Positions 24,487 through 34,257 are shown, counted from the stretch's first letter. The stretch: 64,000 nt of DNA from Bubalus kerabau (GCF_029407905.1 NW_026577927.1:1116001-1180000); one strand, 5' to 3'. The notes: generated from the sequence alone by a model not told the origin. A program made the numbers and translations.

Positions 24487-26937
24487 CTATGCTCTGTAGC
24501 AGACTTCTAGTGAACCTCATCTCTCAGGAACATTCTTGGCTCCTATAGAGACACTTCTGTGTGTGAAGCTGCATACCTAACATAGGGGCACAGAGAGCCT
24601 GATTCTCTCAGTTCATTTTGACCCTGTCGTTCAGAAAACAGCTTGAGAATCCATAAAATGCTCTCCCTTACCGCTGAGAGAATTCTCACTGCTGTAGCCC
24701 TTGGCACTTTGTAGAAATCCGCACCCAAACGCTTCTCCAAATAGGCCTGGGTCCTAGTTCGGAGGAACAGGCAATGGTGGAACTGAGGCCAGCAAGGCAA
24801 CAGTCAGGTTTCACACACTCTCGCAGCCTGCTCCTCCAGGGACAGTAAGGCCTCTTTTTCTCTGCAGGAGATTCGCTTGCCTTACTTCCTGTGAACAGCG
24901 TTTCCCAGCCTCAGCGAAGCGGTTCCTGGAGATCTTTCTCAGGGACAGTTTCCCCGGAGGTGTGGCGGACCTCAGGGACCCAACTCACAGGGGAAGGAAA
25001 AACCACATGGACAGGTCTATGCTCTGTAGGAGAGGTTTAGTGAACTTAATCTCTCAGGAACATTCTTGGCTCCTATAGAGACAACTCTGTGTGTGAAGCT
25101 ACACTCCCAACATTGGGGAACAGGGATCTTGGTTCTCTCCGTGGGGTGCTGATCCTTTGTAGTAAAGCACCTGCTTGAGAATCCGTCCTCTTAGGCTTCC
25201 CTCGCCTTGACAGAGGTCTCATTGCTGTAGCCCTTGGCAGTTTCAAAGAAGAAGACCCTTACCCTTCATAAAGTAGGCCCTTGTCCTAGTTTGAATGGAA
25301 AGGCAATAGCTGAGCTGAGGCCAATAAGGAGCCAGTCCCCTCTGACACATTCCCGAAGCCTGCTCCTTCATGGAATATAACTCTAGAATCTTGGAATGTC
25401 TTTGCAAGGCTGGCAAAGGGCAGTCAGGAACCAGCACCCTGCCTCTGGAATTACCGACTTCTGAGCAGATCTGGAGGTCTCCTTTAGGAGAAGCTAACCC
25501 ATTCCTTCCAAATAGAGGCTTCAAAACACAGGCAGGTTGGCGGCCTTTCGTGCCCGAAGGAGGCTTGCTTTTCTCTCCTCCTATGAACTCCAGTTCCCAG
25601 CCTCTGGGAAAAGCGTATCTTGAAGATATTTTCTCAGGGGTTGTTTCCACGGACCTGGGGCCGAGCCCGGGGCCCAAAGGCACAGGGGAAGGCAAGACCA
25701 CATGGACAGGTCTATGCTCTGTAGCAGACCTCTAGTGAACCTCATCTCTCAGGAGCATTCTTGGCTCCTATAGAGACACCTCTGTGTGTGAAGCTGCGTA
25801 CCTAACATAGGGGCACAGAGAGCCTGATTCTCTCTGTTCATTTTGACGCTGTCATTCAGAAAACAGCTTGAGAATCCATAAAATGCTCTCCCTTACCACC
25901 GAGAGAATTCTCACTGCTGTAGCCCTTGGCACTTTGTAGAAATCTGCACCCAAACGCTTTTCCAAGGAGGCCTGGGTGCTAGCTCGGATGAACAGGCAAT
26001 GGCGGAGCTGAGGCCAGTAAGGCAACAGTCAGGTTTCACACACTCTGGCAGCCTGCTCCTCCAGGGACAGTAAGGCCTCTTTTTCTCTGCAGGAGATTCG
26101 CTTGCCTTACTTCCTGTGAACAGCGTTTCCCAGCCTCAGCGAAGCGGTTCCTGGAGATCTTTCTCAGGGACAGTTTCCCCGGAGGTGTGGCGGACCTCGG
26201 GGACCCAACTCACAGGGGAAGGAAAAACCACATGGACAGGTCTATGCTCTGTAGGAGAGGTTTAGTGAACCTAATCTCTCAGGAACATTCTTGGCTCCTA
26301 TAGAGACAACTCTGTGTGTGAAGCTACACTCCCAACATTGGTGCACAGGGAGCTTGATTCTCTCCGTGGGGTGCTGATGCTTTGTGGCAAAGCACCTGCT
26401 TGAGAATCCATCCTCTTAGGCTTCCCTCACCTTGACAGAGGTCTCATTGCTGTAGCCCTTGGCAGTTTGCAAAGAAGAAGACCCTTACCCTTCATAAAGT
26501 AGGGCCTTGTCCTAGTTTGAATGGAAAGGCAATAGCTGAGCTGAGGTCAATAAGGAGCCAGTCCCGTCTGACACATTCCCGAAGCCTGCTCCTTCATGGA
26601 AAATAACTCTAGAATCTAGGAATATCTTTGCAAGGCTGGCAAAGGGCAGTCAGGAACCAGTACCCTGCCTCTGGAATTACCGACTTCTGAGCAGATCTGG
26701 AGGTCTCCTTTAGGAGAAGCTAACCCATTCCTTCCAAATAGAGGCTTCAAAACACAGGCAGGTGGGCTGCCTTTTCGTTCCCTATGGAGGCGTGCTTTTC
26801 TCTCCTCCTACGAACCCCGGTTCCCAGACACTGGGAAAAGTGGATCTTGAAGATATTTTCTCAGGGGTTGTTTCCACGGAGCTGGGGCCGAGCCTGGAGA
26901 CCCAAAGGCACAGGGGAAGGCAAGACCACATGGACAA
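24487..26937. repeat. Recently duplicated dimer pair with hybrid short subunits
   Basis: 24,487-25,711 and 25,712-26,937 are two dimers far more alike than other dimers in the array. Both share private variants: 'CAGCCTCAGCGAAGCGG' instead of CAGCCTGGGCGAAAAGCGG, 'GGAGGTGTGGCGGACC', 'GTTCATTTTGACSCTGTC', and the deletion of one T in GGAGATCTTTCTCAGGG. In both, the short subunit starts with A-type sequence (TCTATGCTCTGTAGCAGAC, then CCTCATCTCTCAGGA) and switches to B-type sequence after about 100 bp, making an A/B hybrid. One exchange made the hybrid and a later duplication copied the 1,225-bp unit. Confidence 0.78.
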
Positions 26938-27300
26938 GACTTTGCTCTTTAGTATAGCTCTAATGAACCTCACTCTGTCAGGATCTTTCTTGATTCCTAC
27001 GGAGACACACCTGTGTGTGAAGCTGCGGCTACAGAGAGCCTGATTCCCTCCGTTTACCGCTGAGTCTGCATTGCCAAGCAACAGCTTGGGAACGCAGCCT
27101 GGGGCGCTTCCCTTCCCTCGGACAGAGCTCTCCTTGCGGTAGTCCTTGGTAGTTTGCATACAATGGGGCCCTAAGCCCTCTGCAAGTTTGCCTGGCTCCT
27201 AGGTCCAAAGGGCAGGCCAGAGCGGAGCTGAGGCTGTCAGGCTCCAGACACATCTCCCATACTCCTACATCCTGCTCCTACCCGGGCGTGAACGCTAGAA
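26938..27300. repeat. Degenerate terminal subunit of the 1.23-kb array
   Basis: The right edge of the array begins as a B subunit (TTTGCTCTTTAGTATAGCTC) and keeps recognisable order: GTGTGAAGCTGCG, CAACAGCTTGGGAA, 'CGGTAGTCCTTGGTAGTTTG', 'GCGGAGCTGAGGC'. It is otherwise strongly diverged, more G+C-rich, and lacks the subunit's last third. It ends near CTAGAAGCTGGGAAGG, where the G+C-rich minisatellite of the next region begins. Confidence 0.65.
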
Positions 27301-27319
27301 GCTGGGAAGGTACCTGGAC

Positions 27320-27690
27320 CGTGCAGGGGCGGGGCGAACGCGGGCGGCGTGGGGCGGGAGTCGGCTTCTGGCGGGGTTGGGGGCGGGTTTCCCAGTTGTG
27401 CTCTACGAGGTGGACACTGAGGCTGAAAACGCGCCGGGAGCGCACCAGGGACTGGGTAAACCCGGGCTGCGGGGGTCGAGATTCAGATGGTTTTGGGTGG
27501 GGGTCGGTCCCAGTTGTGTTCCCGGGGGTCGCCACTGCGGCTGGGAACGCACCGGGAGCGCGGCAGGGGCGGGGCTAACCCTGGCGGCGCGGGGCGGGGG
27601 TCGGCTCATGGGGGGAATGGGGAGGGGTTCCCAGTTGCGCTCTCGGGGGTTGCAACTGCGGCTGGGAACGCCCATTTCGTCCGCTCCTGG
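27320..27690. repeat. G+C-rich minisatellite of about 120-bp repeats, copy 1
   Basis: The motif CCCAGTTGTGCTCTCGGGGG recurs near 27,391, 27,510 and 27,630, about 120 bp apart. Each is followed by CACTGCGGCTGGGAACGC and then a G-rich stretch with CAGGGGCGGGGC. CpG and GC-box-like GGGGCGGGG strings are frequent, so the block has the look of a small CpG island. Three to four partial repeats are present. The last one leads into CCCATTTCGTCCGCTCCTGG, which is conserved in all three unit copies. Confidence 0.82.
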
Positions 27691-27732
27691 GTCCCCAAGG
27701 ATCGCCATCCCGTGGGTGCAGCGGAGGGCTGC

Positions 27733-27742
27733 GGACCACAGG
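27733..27742 (+). other. Splice-donor-like site after the minisatellite
   Basis: CACAGGTAAGGG follows about 70 bp of non-repetitive sequence after the CpG-rich block. Copy 3 keeps CACAGGTAAGGG (near 36,715), while copy 2 reads CACAGGTCAGGG (near 32,238). The arrangement CpG-rich block, short exon-like stretch, donor is reminiscent of a first exon, but nothing shows transcription and the match may be chance. Confidence 0.3.
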
Positions 27743-28197
27743 TAAGGGAACTGGGACTGCGTGGAGCAGGGAACCAAGTATTCCACCGTCTGTTGGCACA
27801 TTCTCGGAGCTCCCCAACCTGGCGGTCGCAGAAAGGCTTTGCCTTTGGGGTCAAGGCCTTAACCGCTCCACCCCTCTGCTGAAAAATCTCAGAGTCTGCG
27901 CGGTTTTTCCAAGCAGCCTAGTGTCCTCTGGAAGTCCAAGGGACAGAACACTGAACTCTGGCCGGCTGGCCCAGCCCTGCTTCTGGCACTTTGTAAGCCA
28001 GCGGGCCCTTGAGCACCTGCTGGGATGGGAAAGGGAAGGGTCCATGGATTGCACCCTAGAAACTTAGTAGGGTGCATGGATTTCAAACCCTGATGGCCGC
28101 CCAGGCAGCAAAGAAGGGGGGAGGGCACCTTGCTGCCCTTTCATGGCAGAATCTGTGGTTGTCCAGCTGCGTGGGCCTTTTCATGAGGACCCTGTGC

Positions 28198-28203
28198 AAT
28201 AAA
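28198..28203 (+). terminator. Polyadenylation-signal-like AATAAA, unit copy 1
   Basis: GCAATAAAAGTTTGGTGTTTTGG: AATAAA followed within 10 bp by a GT-rich stretch, the layout of a vertebrate poly(A) signal with a downstream element. The hexamer is kept in all three unit copies (32,695 and 37,145). It lies about 460 bp downstream of the donor-like site. Function is unproven. Confidence 0.4.
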
Positions 28204-28379
28204 AGTTTGGTGTTTTGGAACTGAATAATTAGAACGTGTAAAAGCTTTAAATTATGTGGTGGTGTAATTAAAAAACAAAACAAAACAAAACCAAGCTCCA
28301 AGTGTTTTGCAAATGGAGGTTTAAATATTGAAGGACTGTATTCCTTGCAATGTGGCATTCTATCAAGAAGTGTGCAGGA

Positions 28380-28394
28380 TTTTTTTTTTTTTTT
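28380..28394. repeat. T15 homopolymer
   Basis: Fifteen T residues; the same length occurs in copy 2 at 32,877-32,891. Equal lengths at a fast-mutating site suggest a recent duplication or gene conversion between copies. Confidence 0.85.
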
Positions 28395-29483
28395 AAGAAA
28401 AGTGTTTGAAGTGAGGGAAACAGGAAACCCAGAGGTGCCCCTGTATTTTGGGGAAGGCCTTAGGAGGTCACTTGGAAATGCTGCTGGATGTGCGGGAGGG
28501 CGGCAGATGGGCTGTGCAGGCTTGTCCTTTGCATGGATGTTCTTGTGTGTGGAAACCCAGCTCGGAGCCATCTCCTGATGTGTAAGAATTTCGCAGACAA
28601 ACCTTGAGCTAAGCAATGCATTTTTTCCTAAGAAAATGTTTGTCTTAAGCGATGTAAATATCCTATGTATTTCCGCTAGACTCTGGCTTCAGGTCGGTTC
28701 CCCCAAAAGGCTCAGAAGCGATTTGAACAAAACAGCATGTTTTCCTCCTAGCTTGTTCTCCTTATCTATGTTAAGGAAATGATATATTTGCCTGCAATAC
28801 TGCCTTTCTTCAAGATTCATGTCAATCAAGTTTTGGCCCGGGATGACTCACCTGCTGCCAATATTATCTCAATGCATGTCGTGGGGGAGGGGCCTGGTGC
28901 CATTCCCTGAAACAGTTCCTTTCTTTCCTTAGCTGACTGCTAGTGCCTGTAGAATATCTGGCTAAAGACCAGCAGGGGGTACTCTTAATACCCACCCCCC
29001 ACCCCGCCTCGAGTCTAAGTCAGCAGCTTTCTCTATCTCTTTAATACTTTAATAACACTTGATTACACAAAAGCTCTGAGCGATCAAATCATATCAAATC
29101 TTCATTTCAGATTGAAGATGCATTCCATGGTATTGCCATCTTAAGTCTTTCCATCGTTATGGAATATCTGTCCATGTATTCAGGATAGTTTTCAGCCAGG
29201 GTGTATAATTTCCAGTGTGCCAGTCTTGTCATCCTCGTTACATCCATGGCAAAGTGTTTTATTCATGTTGATATTATTGAAAGGGAATTTTTTAAAATTC
29301 CTTTTCAGATTATTATCTGCTAATGTATACAGATAAAACTGTGTAATCATTCATTTTTATCAGTTTGGACAGCTTGATAGTTGTCTTTAATTTCTTTACT
29401 TTCTGACACTTTAAGATTATCCTGGGACACATATGTAATGCCTCACCCCTAAATTCAGACATGTGTTCAAAGAACTTCTGTCC

Positions 29484-29507
29484 TTTTATTTATTTATTTA
29501 TTTATTC
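29484..29507. repeat. (TTTA)n tetranucleotide repeat
   Basis: About six near-perfect TTTA/TTTAT units. In copy 2 (about 33,963-33,985) the run is interrupted by G and C, so it expanded in copy 1 or decayed in copy 2. Confidence 0.8.
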
Positions 29508-29780
29508 TTTAACATTGAAATCGTTTTGACTATGCTGGGTGTTTGTTGCTAGATGGAAGTAGCTAGGACCTCTGGACTGCAGTCTCTCATCTCTTGCTGA
29601 CCTCTTGTTGACCTCTGCAGATTCCTGATAGGTGGGAGCTTGTTAGTTCCTTGTTCCTTATCAGAACCTCCTGTGGTAAGTGTTTTTCTCTTCTCTGTTG
29701 CCTGGTAAGGGTGGGTGGTCATGGGCATCCCAAAGTTGGCTAGAAGTCAATTATTTAGGCAGGCTTGTGCACAGATATGG

Positions 29781-30052
29781 GAGAAGGCAATGGCACCCCA
29801 CTCCTGGAAAATCCCAAGGACGGAGGAGCCTAATAGGCTGCAGTCCATGGGGTGGCTAAGAGTCGGACACCACTGAGCGACTTCATTTTCACTTTTCACT
29901 TTCATGCATAGGAGGAGGAAATGGCAACCCACTCCAGTGTTCTTGCCTAGAGAACCCCAGGGACTGCAGGGCCTGGTGGGCTGCCATCTATGGCGTGGCA
30001 CAGGGTCGGCCTCAACTGAACCACTTAGCAGCTGCAGCAGCAGCAGCAGCAG
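29781..30052 (+). mobile_element. Bov-A2 SINE, copy 1
   Basis: Starts GAGAAGGCAATGGCACCCCA and has the two-monomer Bov-A2 layout: the left monomer runs to 'CACTTTCATGCAT', then the right monomer begins at GGAGGAGGAAATGGCAACCC and ends in a (CAG)n tail. Bov-A2 is specific to bovid and related ruminant genomes and derives its sequence from the BovB 3' end. About 13 bases (CAGTACTCTTGCG in copy 2) are missing after CCCCACTC. A duplicated GTGCAYAGATAT flanks the element at 29,767-29,778 and 30,052-30,063 with one mismatch. The same element at the same place occurs in copy 2, so it inserted before the 4.5-kb unit was duplicated. Confidence 0.93.
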
Positions 30053-30770
30053 TGCATAGATATCAAAGGGGATGAGAACAGTCAGGTAGGATCACATATG
30101 TCATCGTGAAACAATACTTCTCCCCTTAGCCAAAGCTAACGAAAGATTTCTGTTCTAGGTCAACCTAGAAGAGATCACTTAAGAGGTAAAGAAACTTAAA
30201 CTCCATTAGCAAAGGCAGTTCAACATCTCAAGAAAACTTGTGCTAGGCACAAAACTCTTTTCTGGGGGCCTACTTTCCCTACAACCTCCTTATCCCATTC
30301 TGTACCCATTCCTTTGCTTCTCCCGTCCTGAAAATGCCACCTGTAAGACAGAACTACTTCGTTTTCCTTCTTAAAGTGTGATTGCATTCCATACATTCTT
30401 GTAATAACAAGTCATACATTTCCCTTCAGCAACCAAGAACTGACTCTTATATTGGCATTTGATAGATTGGTGAGCATACCTATCAGTGATAATAGCGCCC
30501 ACCCCGCTTCCTGCAAGAACAGAACAAAACAAAACAAAACAAAAAAATTGCTTTCTTACATTTAATATGTTCGGATGGTGCCAGTCACTATTCATGCAGA
30601 GTCAAAAATCTCTTTTGTTTCTGTGTAAAAGGGAGGTCCTTTCAAGTCGTGAATGTTTAAGAAGTTTCATTTATTTGGAAGTGACCTAGCTTTTCAATAC
30701 ACTGTCGTCACTTAGTTTAGCACCAGGATAGAAACTCAGGTAACCAAAACACCTGGAGGAACGATTGTAC
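30053..30770. other. Unrecognised stretch between SINE and BovB fragment, copy 1
   Basis: About 700 bp without a gene or element that I recognise. It contains an (AAAAC)n run at about 30,524-30,546. Copy 2 (34,552-35,230) matches closely apart from small deletions near the (AAAAC)n run. Confidence 0.6.
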
Positions 30771-30950
30771 GTTCAGTTCAGTTCAGTTGCTCAGTCGAGT
30801 CTGACTCTTTGGGACCCCGTGGCCTTCAGGACGCCAGGCTTCCGTGTCCATCACCAACTCCAGGGGCTTGCTCAAACTCATGTCCATCGAGTCAGTGATG
30901 CCATCCAACCATCTTATCCTCTGTCATCCCCTTCTCCTCTGCCTTCAATC
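30771..30950 (-). mobile_element. BovB (RTE) LINE, 3'-end fragment, copy 1
   Basis: On the plus strand it starts with three GTTCA units and TTGCTCAGTCGAGTCTGACTC, the complement of the BovB 3' terminus. Read on the minus strand it encodes a decayed version of the BovB reverse transcriptase C-terminus: a GMASLTRWT/DGITDSMDMSL-like region followed by the LVMD...W...V.. region. Only about 180 bp remain (5'-truncated) of an element of about 3 kb. No catalytic reverse-transcriptase motif is present. The dispersed ART2A-type family has the same sequence and is the alternative label. Shared with copy 2 at 35,231-35,410. Confidence 0.85.
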
Positions 30951-31738
30951 AAGACTATGAGAGGCAGATATTTTAGAGTATAATTATTGTTAAGAGTTTA
31001 TCTAAAAGCTCATATCACATTTACATATTTTACATTGGTTGTTGCTGTTTCCAGGTACTTTCTTGCTGACAAGCTTGTGACACATATAACAATAGAGCAA
31101 TTTTTACCTCAGAAGAAACCTAGGCACTATGAACATGTTGTGCTTAATGTTGTTGACTCTTAGATATGTCTATAGTGGAGGAGCAAAACCAAAAATACTA
31201 GATATTTAATATTGACTAGTTCCCAGTTCACGGGACTCTGACATTCATTTAGGTCAATGTTTTCTTGTATTTCCAGCAGTTTGATTTGGAAGGGCTGCCT
31301 TGTCTTGAGACCATTGAAATCAGAACTCAGAACTTGAGCAATATTATCAAAAAACACAAGGCTCACACTGACATATACCTTAATCCAGACAGTCAGACAA
31401 GACATCTTCCAGTTTTCCGCCTGAGATTTAAAATATTTCTTTGAGCCGTTTTCCTGGGAAGTGGGGGGGGGGGGAGTGGGGGTGGCAGCGAGGCAGGCTT
31501 GGGTAACAAGCTAATTGTTGGTCATTGCATATGCAAAGAACCAGCTTTCCGGGTTCCAAGGAAAAAAGTTTCCTTGGTACCCAATTTTGTTTGGATCTAT
31601 AGACTCTCATGGCCCTCCTAGGTCAGGACATCTTTCCTTTCTGTAGTCCTCGTTTGAACCCTAAATCATACACAGCTTGGACTGTCTCTGTGGGGTGGAT
31701 GTATTGTCCTCGTGTTTGACCTGGCGGCAGTAGCGAGG
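30951..31738. other. Unrecognised right part of the 4.5-kb unit, copy 1
   Basis: A+T-rich sequence to about 31,440, then a G-rich run, then a stretch leading to GACCTGGCGGCAG at the start of the next unit. An 81-codon minus-strand frame (31,160-31,405) is found with small changes inside a longer frame in copy 2 (35,620-36,063). I recognise no family in it and do not call it a gene. Confidence 0.55.
31463..31474. repeat. G12 homopolymer within a G-rich tract
   Basis: Twelve G residues followed by AGTGGGGGTGG. Copy 2 has only G6 and G5 runs at 35,922-35,936. A tract like this can form a G-quadruplex on the plus strand. Confidence 0.85.
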
Positions 31739-32190
31739 TCCGAGAGCCTCTCCTGTAACCGGGCGTGGGGACGGGGCTCACCGGGAGCCCCTGGTGGAAG
31801 TGGGCAACGCGCCGGGAGCGCGCCAGGGGCGGGGCGATCCCGGGCGGCGCGGGTCGGGGTTCTGGTCGGGAGGGGGTGGGGGGCGGTAACAGTTGTGCTC
31901 TCGGGGGTCCCCACTGCAGCTGGAAACGCGCTGGGAGTGCGGCAGGGGCGGGGTGAACCCGGGTGGCGCGGGGCGGGGATCGGCTCCTGGCGGGGGTGGG
32001 GGAGGGCTTCCCAGTTGTGCTCTCGGTGGTGGCCACTGAGGCTGGAAACGCGCCGGGAGCGCACCCGGGGCGGGGTAAACCTGGGCTGCGCGGGTCGAGA
32101 TTTAGATGGCTGTGGGTGGGGGTTCGGTCCCAGTTGTGCTCTCGGGGGTCGCCACTGCGGCTAGGAACGCCCATTTCCTACGCTCCTGTG
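31739..32190. repeat. G+C-rich minisatellite, copy 2
   Basis: Repeat starts near 31,888, 32,009 and 32,130, spaced 121 bp, with one further partial repeat to the left. Contains several GGGGCGGGG boxes and dense CpG. It has one repeat more than copy 1 at its left end because copy 1 is truncated. Confidence 0.82.
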
Positions 32191-34257
32191 TCCCCAAGGA
32201 TCCACATCTAGTGGGTGCAGCGGAGGGCTGCGGGCCACAGGTCAGGGAACTGGGACTGCTTGGAGCAGGGAACCACGTATTCCGCCCTCTGTTGGCACAT
32301 TCTCGGAGCTCCCCAACCTGGCGGTTGCAGAAAGGCCTCGCCCTTGGTGTCAAGGCCTTTACTGCTCCACCCCTTTGCTGAAAAATCTCAGTCTGCACGG
32401 TTTTCCCAAGCAGCCTAGTGTCCCCTGGAAGTCCAAGGGACAGAAACCTGAACTCTGGCCGGCTGGCCCAGCCCTGCTTCTGGCACTTTGTAGGCCAGCG
32501 GGCCCTGGAGCACCTGCTAGGATGAGAAAGGGAAGGGTCTGCGAATTGCACCCTAGAAAGTTAGTAGGGTGCATGGATTTCAAACCCTGGTGGCCGCCCA
32601 GGCAGCAAAGAAGTGGGGAGGGCACCTTGCTGCCCTTTCATGGCAGAATCTGTGGCTGTCCTGATGCGTGGGCCTTTTCATGGGGACCTTGTGCAATAAA
32701 AGTTTGGTGTTTTGGTACTGAAGAATTAGAAATTGTAAAAAGTTTAAATTATGTGGTGGTGTAATTAAAAAACAAAACAAAACAAAACCAAGCCCCAAGT
32801 GTTTGGCACAGGGAGGTTTAAGTATTGAAGGCCTGTTTTCCTTGCACTGTGGCATTCTATCAAGAAGTGTGCAGGATTTTTTTTTTTTTTTAAGAAAAGT
32901 GTTCAAAGTGAGGGAAACAGGAAACCCAGAGGTGCCCCTGTATTTTGGGGAAGGCCTTAGGAGGTCACTTGGAAATGCTGCTGGCTGTGGGGGAGGGGGG
33001 CAGATGGGCTGTGCAGGCTTGTCCTTTGCATTCATGTTCTTGTGTTTAGAAACCCAGCTCGGAGCCATCTCCTGATGTGTAAGAATTTCGCAGACAAACC
33101 TTGAGCTAAGCAATGCATTTGTTCCTGAGGAAATGTTTGTCTTAAGCGATGTAAATATCCTATGTATATCCGCTGGACTCTGGCTTCAGGTCGGTTCCCC
33201 CAATAGGCTCAGAAGCGACTTGAACAAAACAGTATGTTTTCCTCGTACCTTGTTCTCCTAATCTATGTTAAGGAAATGATATATTTGCCTGGAATACTGC
33301 CTTTCTTCAAGATTCATGTCAATCAGTTTTTGGCCCAGGATGACTCACCTGCTGCCAATGTGACCTCAAGGCATGTCGTGGGGGAGGGGCCTGGTGCCAT
33401 TCCCTGAGACAGTGCCTTTCTTTCCTTAGCTGACTGCTAGTGCCTGTAGAATATATGGCTAGAGACCAGCAGGGCGTACACCCCGCCTCAAATCTAAGTC
33501 AGCAGCTTTCTCTATCTCATTTATACTTTAATAACAATTGATGACACAAAAGCTCTGAGCGATCAAATCATATCAAATCTTCATTTCAGATTGAAGATGC
33601 ATTCCATGGTATTGCCATCTTAAGTCTTTCCATTGTTATGGAATATCTGTCCATGTATTCAGGATAGTTTTCAGCCAGGGTGTATAATTTCCAGTGTGCC
33701 AGTCTTGTCATCCTCGTTACATCCATGGCAAAGTGTTGTATTCATGTTGACATTATTGAAAGGGAATTTTTTTTAATTCCTTTTCAGATTATTATCTGCT
33801 AATATATACAGAAAAAACTGTGTAATCTTTCGTTTTTATCAGTTTGGACAGCTTGATAGTTGTCTTTAATTTCTTTCCTTTCTCATACTTTAAGATTTTC
33901 TGGGCACCGTACATGTACTGCCTCAGCCCTAATCTCAGTCATGTGTTCAAAGAACTTCTGTCCTTTATTTGTTTACTTATTTTTTGCAACATTGAATTCG
34001 TTTTGACTATGCTGGGTCTCTGCTGCAAGATGGAAGTTGCTAGGACCTCTGGACTGCAGTCTTCCATCTCCTATTGACCTCTTGTTGACCTCTGCAGAAT
34101 CCTGGTTGGCGGGAGCTTGTTAGTTCCTTGTTCCTTACCAGGACCTCCTGTGGTAAGTGTTTTTCTCTTCTCTGTTGCCTGGTAAGGGTGGATGGTCATT
34201 GGCATCCCAAAGCTAGCTAGAAGTCAATTATTTAGGCAGGCTTGTGCATAGATATGG
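32191..34257. other. Unrecognised A+T-rich stretch of unit copy 2; no gene seen
   Basis: Counterpart of 27,691-29,780. It keeps the (CAAAA)n run and the T15 run, and has a splice-donor-like site weakened to CACAGGTCAGGG. I see no coding domain or RNA gene. Confidence 0.6.
32695..32700 (+). terminator. Polyadenylation-signal-like AATAAA, unit copy 2
   Basis: GTGCAATAAAAGTTTGGTGTTTTGG, the same context as in copy 1 including the GT-rich downstream stretch. Confidence 0.4.

Larger units (their letters stand above)
15806..27300. repeat. 1.23-kb dimeric (A+B) tandem repeat array
   Basis: Array of about 17 subunits, each starting near a 'TTTGCTCTSTAGGAGAGC'-like landmark. Subunit starts: 15806 A, 16497 B, 17035 A, 17725 B, 18263 A (LTR-interrupted), 20262 B, 20798 A, 21490 B, 22029 A, 22721 B, 23259 A, 23951 B, 24487 hybrid, 25022 A, 25712 hybrid, 26240 A, 26938 degenerate B. 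A is about 690 bp and B about 535 bp. The main difference is about 170 bp (beginning near AGGAATGTCTTTGCAAGG) present in A only. Corresponding landmarks in successive dimers are 1,227-1,232 bp apart. Both subunits share 'GCTCTAGTGAACCTCA', 'CATTGCTGTAGCCCTTGGCA' and 'GGAGATCTTTTCTCAGGGG', so they descend from one ancestor. I do not recognise the family. The length recalls the insert of about 1.2 kb described in bovine 1.711b satellite, but I cannot compare the sequences. No coding capacity is supported. Confidence 0.85.
28204..29780. other. A+T-rich stretch of the 4.5-kb unit, copy 1; no gene seen
   Basis: Contains (CAAAA)n at 28,270-28,291, a T15 run at 28,380-28,394 and (TTTA)n at 29,484-29,507. 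The rest is unrecognised. A 177-codon frame on the minus strand (28,083-28,616) is retained in copy 2 at 32,580-33,113. It runs through the T15 tract as a lysine run, resembles no family I know, and is kept because the copies are young. I see no conserved domain or RNA gene. Confidence 0.6.
27320..31738. repeat. 4.5-kb unit, copy 1 (left-truncated)
   Basis: First of three head-to-tail copies. Matching landmarks sit at 27,661, 32,161 and 36,640 (AACGCCCATTTC), giving spacings of 4,500 and 4,479 bp. Order inside the unit: G+C-rich minisatellite, an exon-like stretch ending in CACAGGTAAGGG, AATAAA at 28,198, a (CAAAA)n run, a T15 run, about 1.4 kb of A+T-rich unrecognised sequence, a Bov-A2 SINE, about 700 bp unrecognised, a BovB fragment, and about 800 bp unrecognised. 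Copy 1 lacks the start of the unit seen at 31,739 and 36,191 and joins the 1.23-kb array within the minisatellite. A unit of several kb that mixes dispersed retroposons with G+C-rich repeats recalls bovine 1.709 satellite (about 3.8 kb). I offer that only as a candidate relationship. Confidence 0.85.

Noticed and set aside
15806..27300. Repeated gene family suggested by recurring frames of about 100 codons in the dimer array
   Set aside because: The frames differ in position and strand between subunits, and indels between subunits are not multiples of three.
28083..28616. 177-codon minus-strand frame kept in two 4.5-kb copies (also 32,580-33,113)
   Set aside because: It runs through a T15 tract as a lysine run and has no recognisable domain. 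Retention is explained by recent duplication of the unit.
29781..30052. Bov-A2 as an independent insertion in each 4.5-kb copy
   Set aside because: Both copies have the same insertion base and the same 12-bp target duplication, so there was one insertion followed by duplication.
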